In this document: positions 1 through 5,164 of the stretch, piece after piece
Layout: every line of letters starts with the position of its first letter
Numbering within the stretch: position 1 is the stretch's first letter
Assembly: GCA_030597965.1 (NCBI GenBank)
Contig: JAUVQU010000176.1
Span: forward strand, 1 to 5,164
Reading direction: 5' to 3'
Source: Cellvibrionaceae bacterium
GTDB taxonomy: Bacteria; Pseudomonadota; Gammaproteobacteria; Pseudomonadales; Cellvibrionaceae
DNA length: 5,164 bases
Notes under the pieces: model-generated
Seen by the model: only the letters and a program-made list of their open reading frames with translations
What the model was told of the DNA's origin: nothing
Database searches by the model: none
Program-made: the position numbers and the translations under genes

Positions 1-52
1 TCTTTCGCTTTTTGTTCTGGTACTCGGCTTCGGAGAAGGTGATCTGATCCAT
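1..52 (-). CDS. IS5-family transposase, N-terminal fragment (runs off window)
   Basis: Only the first 17 codons are in the window; the gene continues beyond position 1. The translation from the ATG at 52-50 is MDQITFSEAEYQNKKRK. This matches the start typical of IS5-family (InsH-like) DDE transposases, where a 'QLTF-x-x-x-E(F/Y)-x-x-K(K/R)R' stretch precedes the DUF772-type N-terminal domain; E. coli IS5 InsH has HQLTFADSEFSSKRRQ at the same place. The enzyme would cut and join the element's ends. The catalytic DDE residues lie outside the window, so whether it is intact cannot be judged. No strong Shine-Dalgarno is seen; an AGGG lies about 12 bases upstream. The reading frame stays open upstream for several codons, but the family's usual start fits the ATG. 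It lies just downstream of, and in the same direction as, the disrupted GGDEF-EAL gene. Family assignment from 17 residues is good but not certain. Confidence 0.8.
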   Translation of the reverse strand, partial: MDQITFSEAEYQNKKRK

Positions 53-66
53 GGCAGCACTGAACC

Positions 67-3000
67 CTATGCAGTTGACGATGTTCGTATTATCGCTGAA
101 GGCAGAGACTTTTTCAGAGCCTCCCTATCTTCTTGAAATTGTAAAGCGCTGACATTGACTGACACTTCCAAGTTTTCAAGAAACCCTATTTTTTTCCACT
201 CAGCCATTTGAACACATACTTTTCTTAAGACTTCCTTACCAAGCACTCCAATAAGCCCTATTTCTTCAGCGATAGGTATGAAGTCTCCCGGTGAAATAAG
301 TCCTTTCTGGGGGTGAAACCAACGGATCAACGCCTCGGCCCCTATACAGCGTCCTTCACTATTTATCTTTGGTTGATAATAGGGGATAAATTCATTAGCT
401 ATGATGCCTGCTGGAATATTTCTATCGAGCCATGCTCGCAAATCCGCTCTCGCTTGCATGGCAGGATCAAATAGCCCTACGGCATTGCGATTTCGATGTT
501 TAACGTCATAAAGCGCCAAGTCTAGGCGCTTCATTATCTCTTTTGAACTATCCTTACAGGGTTCAATTAAAGTGACACCTATACTACACGTGCGGTGAAT
601 ATGAAGCGCTTCTGCTTCATATGGCTCATTCAGTACCATGTGAATGCGCTCTGCCAGAGCAACTAACTCACAAATAGCTTCTTCGCGTGAACCCGGTAAG
701 TGGTCAAGAAGAATAGTAAACTCATCCCCACCCAGTCGAGCAGCATGCAATCCTTGTCCAGCAAGGGTCTCCAGACGACGTGCAACTCCCTTCAGTAGCT
801 GATCGCCAACATTATGTCCCCATGTGTCGTTGAGAACTTTAAAATGGTCCAAGTCTATCAGCATTACCCCTGCATAAGCGTGCGTATCAGATTGAACCTC
901 CATAATACTCTCTAGCTGATGCTGGAAAAATTGTCTATTCGGCAAATGCGTCAGCGTGTCATGAAATGCTAAGAACTCAATTTTCTCTTCACTTCTTTTG
1001 CGATCAGTTACGTCACGAAAGTAAACAGATAAGCCATCACCCGATGGATATATGTGCATTTCAAGCCACATAGCTAAGTCTTTAGAAAAATACTCGAAAT
1101 GTCGTGTTATTTGTTTATCCATCGCATAACAAAGCTCAGCCTCTATCTGTGATCCAATAATCTCTGGAAAAACCTCCCAAATAACTTGATACAATACGGC
1201 GTCCCGGGGCTTTGACAACAGCTGCTCTGCTTCAATATTGAAATAGTGAAGCATCCACTGTCTATCTAAGGTAAAGAAGCCATCTGTGATACTTTCAAGA
1301 GTACGATTTAACGCATTAGCAGAGTTCGTAAGCTCATCTTCTAATACTTTACGATCATGAATATCTAGCGCGCTGCCATACCATTTGTATATATCGCCAT
1401 ATTCATCACGAACTGGGACAGCACTGACTCTATACCAACGGTAAAAGCTCTCATTTTTATTATACATGCGAAAATCGATATGATACTGCTGTTGGTTTAA
1501 AACAGCATTTTTCCATACTCTTTGACACCTCTCTACATCTTCAGGGTGCAAAGCACTCAGCCACCCGCCCGCTGGTAAGGCATCATTATGAATACCGGTG
1601 GCCTTTTCAAAATGTCGATTAGCGTAATCGAGCCTACCATCCGCATCTGCTGTCCAAACAATGGTTGGCATAGCTTCCGCGAGCTGCCTAAACTGCCTTT
1701 GACTATGGGCAAGATTTTCTTCAACCCGACGCTGGTTAGAAATGTCTTGCAAAGCCCCTTGAACGCTAAAACCTTTCTTGCCAGCGTTATCCATGGCAGC
1801 ACCAATGATTCGAACGATCCGCCGATTACCTTTTGATGTGCGAATTTCTGCTTCTTCATCAAAAGATGCCCCTTCTCTTATACACTCAAAAAAGGCTTTC
1901 TTAATACGTTCTCTATATTCAGGTATGTAATAAGACAACGCCTCATCGATTGTTAATTGAGAGTTATGAGAGGTTTCATGTATGGAGCACACTTCGTCTG
2001 ACCAGTAGAGCACTTGGCTATGTGAATCGTAACGCCACCCTCCTAAATCAGCCATTTCACCTGCAATGGCTTGCAAACGCACTGCTTGCACCCGGGACTG
2101 TTGATCACGTTCGCGACGTATAGCCGAGGATAGTGTGTTGATAAGACTTTCTAAGCCTTGGAGATGACTATCACTAAAAGATTCGTTATCACTATAAAAG
2201 GTATAAAGCACCCCCCAGCAACGGTCTGGCTCTTGAACAGGCACACAAAGAGCCCGAGTTAACTGAGGCCAGTCTTTTAAGGTGTTACGTAGTGTTAATG
2301 GTAATTCTTCTATAGTGTACTCTACATGACCAATCGCTAACGGTGCCAACCCACTACTGGACAACCTCAGCTGATTAGGCCAGCGCATATGGTTGCTGCT
2401 AGACTCTGCGACAATAGTATCTTGATGGTCTGACTCTCCTAGCTTTATCAAAACAGCTGAAGTAAAACCGAAAAGAGTAACAGCTAACTCAACCGCCTGT
2501 TGATAAAGCTCCTCAATGGTGGCGCCCTGTAACCCTGCACGGCTAAAGGCCGCGAGCGAAGCTTGTAGCTGAGCGGAAAATGCCATTGATTGCTCAATCT
2601 TTTTTCGCTCGCTGATATCACTGACAGAAGCAAGTGTATGCAGCACACCATCAATATTGATCGGAGCTAAGCCAACTTCTAAAGGAAACAGAGTGCCATC
2701 TTGGCGTTGCCCCATCAGTTCACGCTCAGGCATCATCAGTCGAGTTTTTGGTTCACGTGCAAAGTCTTGGCGATGCTGGGCGTGTTGAGCCCGTATCTTT
2801 GGGGGTAATAAATCATCGACTGACAATCCTATCAGTGCGCCTGGTACGTAGCCAAAAGCTTGTTGAGCGATTCCATTAGCAGATTCAATAATGCCACCAG
2901 GTCCCGTCAACATCATGCCCACGGGTGCAGCCTTCAAAATAGCCTCCATATGCTTAAGCCGCGCAGACTCAGCATTTACAACGCGCTGAATAGAAACGTA

Positions 3001-3369
3001 ATACTCTGTATTTTTAGTTTCATCTAGTACATGAGTGATATTCCACTCGACCTGATAAGGTGACCCGTCTTTCCGATAATTAATAGTAGAACCAACAAAC
3101 GTCTCCTTACGTTTTAAAGACTCACGTAAGGCCTTCAATACACTGGGGTCTGTTTCAGCGCCTTGCAAAATGCGTGGCGTCTGGCCTACTAATTCGTCGA
3201 CAGAGTATCCCGTCATCTGACAAAACGCAGGATTCGCATACAAGATGCGTGGGCCTGGCAAAGCTAGATCTGCGCTGGTTAGGATGACGGCATCAGGCGA
3301 GTGCCACATGACGTCGGCAAAAGACAGCTGGTACCAAATACGGCGCGTCGATTCGTCGTTTCTATACAC
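67..3369 (-). CDS. Multi-PAS/GAF GGDEF-EAL c-di-GMP protein, EAL truncated by an IS
   Basis: A large sensory c-di-GMP turnover protein, 1100 residues as read. No membrane segment is evident, so it is probably cytoplasmic. Domains: LOV-like PAS (about 15-130), PAS (141-255), GAF (265-420), three PAS (433-548, 553-680, 683-795), GGDEF (796-965) and an EAL remnant (985-1081). The cyclase core looks active: D839, the F843-K844 and N847-D848 pairs, H852, G855-D856 and GGDEF at 880-884. No RxxD inhibitory site lies before it (GQGL at 871-874). The EAL part keeps the EAL signature (1012-1014) and the N of VNVS (1072). It then stops; the later Glu, DDFGTG, Lys and Glu residues needed for phosphodiesterase activity are missing. 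About 18 final residues come from the IS, ending in TAG at 69-67. The start is GTG, with AAGG eight bases upstream; an in-frame TGA at 3408-3406 limits extension. M21 is a less likely start. It could equally be annotated as a pseudogene. Confidence 0.93.
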   Translation of the reverse strand: MYRNDESTRRIWYQLSFADVMWHSPDAVILTSADLALPGPRILYANPAFCQMTGYSVDELVGQTPRILQGAETDPSVLKALRESLKRKETFVGSTINYRKDGSPYQVEWNITHVLDETKNTEYYVSIQRVVNAESARLKHMEAILKAAPVGMMLTGPGGIIESANGIAQQAFGYVPGALIGLSVDDLLPPKIRAQHAQHRQDFAREPKTRLMMPERELMGQRQDGTLFPLEVGLAPINIDGVLHTLASVSDISERKKIEQSMAFSAQLQASLAAFSRAGLQGATIEELYQQAVELAVTLFGFTSAVLIKLGESDHQDTIVAESSSNHMRWPNQLRLSSSGLAPLAIGHVEYTIEELPLTLRNTLKDWPQLTRALCVPVQEPDRCWGVLYTFYSDNESFSDSHLQGLESLINTLSSAIRRERDQQSRVQAVRLQAIAGEMADLGGWRYDSHSQVLYWSDEVCSIHETSHNSQLTIDEALSYYIPEYRERIKKAFFECIREGASFDEEAEIRTSKGNRRIVRIIGAAMDNAGKKGFSVQGALQDISNQRRVEENLAHSQRQFRQLAEAMPTIVWTADADGRLDYANRHFEKATGIHNDALPAGGWLSALHPEDVERCQRVWKNAVLNQQQYHIDFRMYNKNESFYRWYRVSAVPVRDEYGDIYKWYGSALDIHDRKVLEDELTNSANALNRTLESITDGFFTLDRQWMLHYFNIEAEQLLSKPRDAVLYQVIWEVFPEIIGSQIEAELCYAMDKQITRHFEYFSKDLAMWLEMHIYPSGDGLSVYFRDVTDRKRSEEKIEFLAFHDTLTHLPNRQFFQHQLESIMEVQSDTHAYAGVMLIDLDHFKVLNDTWGHNVGDQLLKGVARRLETLAGQGLHAARLGGDEFTILLDHLPGSREEAICELVALAERIHMVLNEPYEAEALHIHRTCSIGVTLIEPCKDSSKEIMKRLDLALYDVKHRNRNAVGLFDPAMQARADLRAWLDRNIPAGIIANEFIPYYQPKINSEGRCIGAEALIRWFHPQKGLISPGDFIPIAEEIGLIGVLGKEVLRKVCVQMAEWKKIGFLENLEVSVNVSALQFQEDREALKKSLPSAIIRTSSTA
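89..117 (-). promoter_or_regulatory. Candidate transposase promoter inside the IS end
   Basis: On the minus strand, CTGAAA (117-112, four of six matches to TTGACA) is followed after 17 bases by GATAAT (94-89, five of six matches to TATAAT). It points toward the transposase ATG about 37 bases downstream, and it lies wholly within the sequence attributed to the IS. Spacing and position are ideal for a sigma-70 promoter of the transposase, but the call rests on motif matching alone. Confidence 0.45.
127..417 (-). other. EAL domain remnant cut by the IS
   Basis: This stretch encodes residues 985-1081, the first 95 or so residues of an EAL phosphodiesterase domain. It runs from the substrate-proximal YYQPK (997-1001) through EALIRW (1012-1017) and FIPIAEE to VNVSALQFQ (1071-1079). 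Complete EAL domains are about 240 residues long, so well over half is gone. The missing part carries most of the metal ligands and the catalytic lysine and glutamate. Confidence 0.88.
475..984 (-). other. GGDEF diguanylate cyclase domain
   Basis: Residues 796-965 form a complete GGDEF domain, which joins two GTP into c-di-GMP as a dimer. It opens with the usual FLAFHDTLTHLPNR linker-helix motif, then shows DLDHFKVLND (839-848), GHNVGD and RLGGDEF. All the residues expected for catalysis are visible. The allosteric RxxD site is absent, so product feedback of the PleD type is not expected. Confidence 0.92.
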
Positions 3370-3377
3370 AGGTAAAG

Positions 3378-3382
3378 CCTTA
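3378..3382 (-). promoter_or_regulatory. Ribosome binding site of the GGDEF-EAL gene
   Basis: TAAGG on the minus strand ends eight bases before the GTG at 3369. It decides the start: the frame is closed by TGA at 3408-3406, and no ATG lies between that stop and this GTG. The site is modest in strength. Confidence 0.5.
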
Positions 3383-3393
3383 TATTGCGAGTT

Positions 3394-3435
3394 AAAAATA
3401 GTCGATCACGAGGCCTATCAGCCCCTTGATCAGCT
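3394..3435 (-). terminator. Putative intrinsic terminator after the chemoreceptor gene
   Basis: Just past the receptor's TAG stop, the minus strand can fold as AGCTGATCAAGGGGC (3435-3421), loop TGATAG, then GCCTCGTGATCGACT (3414-3400). The core pairs are GATCA with TGATC and GGC with GCC. There is one G-C and one G-U between them, an A-G mismatch, and further partial pairing at the base. TTTTT follows at 3398-3394. The stem is imperfect and not very GC-rich, so termination may be partial. If real, it separates the receptor from the GGDEF-EAL gene, whose start lies only about 25 bases beyond. Confidence 0.4.
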
Positions 3436-3437
3436 CG

Positions 3438-5072
3438 CTACTTTTCATGAGCAGAAAAATCTATCCAATCATCACTGCTCGTGACAGACGCTAACGATTT
3501 AGTCGAACGCGTATCCATCGTCAGTTGAGGATTGGAAGACGTGAGATTGATTTCTGCGGTTAATTCTCTACCTGTGGGATGTGTACGGAACGCACGAATA
3601 GCATTGAAAAGCTGTAAGGTTTGATTCTCTAAAGCTTTTGTCGCCGCACTGGTTGATTGCATTTGTAGTGCACTATGCTGAACGCTTTGTTCCATCTGGT
3701 TGATGGCATCACCAATTTGCGCGATGCCGTTACTTTGCTCCTGGGAAGCAGCTGCGATTTCTTCCATGATGTCATTTACTTGTCGACTTGCTGCAACGAC
3801 ACGACTTATCGCTGATTCCGTTTCGGATACCACTTTGGAGCCTTTGTCGATCTCCTCTCTAGAGGCATTAATAAGCTGGTGAACATGCTTAGCAGCTTCT
3901 GATGAACGATTTGCCAAACTGCGCACCTCACCGGCAACAACAGCGAATCCACGACCTTGTTCGCCCGCACGAGCTGCCTCAACCGAGGCGTTTAGCGCCA
4001 GGATATTCGTTTGGAACGCAATCGCGTCGATGGTCGACACCATTTCGCTCATTTGCCGGGCACTGGCTGTAATTGCCGCCATGCGCTGAACCACTTGATT
4101 CATGGCCAAGCCAGCTGACTCAACCTCTTTAACATTGGAGAGCGAGAGCATACTGGCTTGATGTGCATTATCCGCATTTTGTTTCACAGTGGCGGTCAGC
4201 TCTTCGGTACTGGCTGCCGTCTGCTGAACAGAGGCAGCTTGGTCATCACTGCGTAAACCAATTTCCTCATTACTCACGCGAATATCAGACACAGCCGGTC
4301 GTACTTTATTAATTCCTGAATTAACATCTTCTACAATCCCACCCAGCCCTTTTTTCATATAAGAAAGAGCCTCCATAAGCTGTCCAATATCATCTTGGCC
4401 ATGGTGAGGGACTTGCACGGTCAAATTACCGGCAGCGACTTGCAGCACGAATCGTTTTGATTCGTGCATTGCTCTGTATACTCTTTTTTGTTGCGTCACG
4501 CCAAGTACTGCTACGGTGAGCGCCATAAAGAACGCGATTGATAAAACAAGCGCTGCGTTACTTTGCGAACTCTGAAGCGTTGCCAGGGCCGTAATACTGG
4601 CAAATGAAAACACAGTCAGCCAATATGTATGCGCTTTTGTCGACACCACATCCAATCGGCTCAGGGAAGCAATGAGCCCCCTGCGTATTACACGTCCTCT
4701 GTGCAACCGATACTGCTTACCTCGGCCTTCTCGCCAGTCGGCGTAGATGCGTTCTGCGAACTCCACGTCTCGGCGTTCCGGGCGAACGCGTAATGAGGCG
4801 TAGCCAATAACACTGCCCTCTTCTTCAATAGGCACCACGCTCGCACGCACCCAATAATAGTCGCCATTTTTACAGCGATTTTTTACCAACCCGGTCCATA
4901 CATGTCCTTGCTTGATGGTGCTCCAAAAATCTGCAAAGGCGGCAGGAGGCATATCAGGGTGTCGGACAAGATTGTGGTCTGCATTAATGAGCTCATCCAA
5001 CGTAAAACCGCTAATCCTGACGAAAGCAGGATTCGCATAGGGAAGGTCTGAATAATTACCGATATTCGTCAA
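3438..5072 (-). CDS. Aer-like PAS-HAMP methyl-accepting chemotaxis receptor
   Basis: An energy-taxis type chemoreceptor of 544 residues that would signal to CheA/CheW at the inner membrane. The N-terminal PAS (about 1-100) carries the Aer signatures: YANPAF (12-17), HNLVRHPDMP (33-42), W59 and KNGDYYWVRA (68-77). In E. coli Aer this fold binds FAD. A linker leads to two hydrophobic segments (about 149-166 and 172-193) joined by only a few residues, a membrane hairpin without a periplasmic sensor. A HAMP-like segment follows (about 197-252), then the MCP signalling coiled coil. Its tip, IDAIAFQTNILALNASVEAA (348-367), is near-canonical. Likely methylation pairs are Q283-Q284 and E290-E291, with a third region near 444-446. 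The helix lengths resemble the Tsr class. The tail holds DWIDF (535-539), a possible CheR/CheB tether. The start is TTG with no clear Shine-Dalgarno, and a TGA two codons upstream forbids extension. The family's N-cap is therefore missing. Confidence 0.92.
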   Translation of the reverse strand: MTNIGNYSDLPYANPAFVRISGFTLDELINADHNLVRHPDMPPAAFADFWSTIKQGHVWTGLVKNRCKNGDYYWVRASVVPIEEEGSVIGYASLRVRPERRDVEFAERIYADWREGRGKQYRLHRGRVIRRGLIASLSRLDVVSTKAHTYWLTVFSFASITALATLQSSQSNAALVLSIAFFMALTVAVLGVTQQKRVYRAMHESKRFVLQVAAGNLTVQVPHHGQDDIGQLMEALSYMKKGLGGIVEDVNSGINKVRPAVSDIRVSNEEIGLRSDDQAASVQQTAASTEELTATVKQNADNAHQASMLSLSNVKEVESAGLAMNQVVQRMAAITASARQMSEMVSTIDAIAFQTNILALNASVEAARAGEQGRGFAVVAGEVRSLANRSSEAAKHVHQLINASREEIDKGSKVVSETESAISRVVAASRQVNDIMEEIAAASQEQSNGIAQIGDAINQMEQSVQHSALQMQSTSAATKALENQTLQLFNAIRAFRTHPTGRELTAEINLTSSNPQLTMDTRSTKSLASVTSSDDWIDFSAHEK

Positions 5073-5073
5073 C

Positions 5074-5085
5074 GCTCACTTGAGC
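5074..5085. repeat. 12-bp inverted repeat abutting the receptor start
   Basis: GCTCA-CT-TGAGC is a perfect 5-bp dyad with a 2-bp centre, ending one base before the TTG start of the receptor gene. It overlaps the place where a ribosome binding site should be, so it could be an operator half or a chance palindrome. There is no second copy in the 92-bp upstream segment. Confidence 0.25.
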
Positions 5086-5164
5086 TGATAAAAAATTGCA
5101 AATTTAGGCACTATTTTCCCGTTCTTTGTGCATTTTTTGCCCGTTAACCGCTCATTAAGCGGAA

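Larger units (their letters stand above)
1..127 (-). mobile_element. Left end of an IS5-family insertion sequence (partial)
   Basis: The element is inferred from the transposase start at 52 and from the sudden loss of EAL homology after residue 1081 of the neighbouring gene. Homology stops at about 121-127, so the IS end lies there. The outermost IS bases on the minus strand would read GGGAGGCTCTGAAAAAGTC or a slightly shorter version. The roughly 70 bases between this end and the ATG suit a terminal inverted repeat plus transposase promoter. The opposite end and the second copy of the target duplication are outside the window, so the exact boundary, the inverted repeat and the duplication length are not established. 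Confidence 0.72.

Noticed and set aside
2..133. Plus-strand open frame through the IS end
   Set aside because: It is the antisense of the transposase start and IS terminus; the minus-strand reading matches a known family.
1588..1836. Open frame of 82 codons on the plus strand and another of 101 codons at 1557-1862 on the minus strand
   Set aside because: Both lie inside the GGDEF-EAL coding region in other frames, have no domain signature and no supporting ribosome binding site; the main frame carries clear PAS homology throughout.
3379..3404. Possible promoter TCGACT / TATAAG just before the GGDEF-EAL start
   Set aside because: The spacing is 15 bases, the -35 match is weak, and transcription would begin almost at the GTG, leaving no room for the ribosome binding site.
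3245..3484. Plus-strand open frame of 79 codons spanning the gap between the two large genes
   Set aside because: It is antisense to the start of one real gene and the end of the other, with no recognisable protein features. The same reasoning removes the plus-strand frame at 3700-3882.
5097..5112. Sigma-54-like element AGTGCCTAAATTTGCA upstream of the receptor on the minus strand
   Set aside because: The -12 TTGCA half is good, but the essential GG of the -24 half is GT and the rest of that half fits poorly, so it is not called as a promoter.
5148..5162. CCGCT-CATTA-AGCGG inverted repeat at the right edge
   Set aside because: A 5-bp stem is short enough to be chance, and no T-run follows on either strand within the window. 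It might be the end of a neighbouring gene's terminator, but that cannot be judged here.

Overview
The window reads as chromosomal DNA from a motile, probably marine or aquatic gammaproteobacterium. This rests on the moderate base composition, the Aer-style chemoreceptor and the multi-PAS GGDEF-EAL enzyme; the lineage is inference and no marker gene settles it. All visible genes lie on the minus strand, so transcription runs from right to left.

Right to left: a 92-bp upstream segment (5073-5164) has no recognisable gene and no convincing promoter. Next comes an Aer-like PAS-HAMP-MCP chemoreceptor (3438-5072), which starts at TTG and lacks the usual N-terminal cap of the family. A 68-bp gap (3370-3437) holds a plausible intrinsic terminator. 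Then comes a very large c-di-GMP signalling gene (67-3369) in the order PAS(LOV-like)-PAS-GAF-PAS-PAS-PAS-GGDEF-EAL. At the left edge is the start of an IS5-family transposase (1-52), with the left end of the element lying at about 121-127.

The main event is that this IS has inserted into the EAL domain. It removes roughly the last 150 residues of the phosphodiesterase domain and adds a short IS-encoded tail ending at a stop inside the element. The GGDEF catalytic core is complete, so the remaining product would be expected to act at most as a diguanylate cyclase. The inhibitory I-site is also missing.

The two large genes fit a common theme: the receptor would sense redox state or oxygen through a FAD-type PAS and steer swimming, while the neighbour would turn several sensory inputs into c-di-GMP. 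The putative terminator between them argues against a tight operon. I see no sign of a wholly new system; the points of interest are the IS-truncated enzyme, the non-photoactive LOV-like domain, the receptor's odd N-terminus and its DWIDF tail motif.
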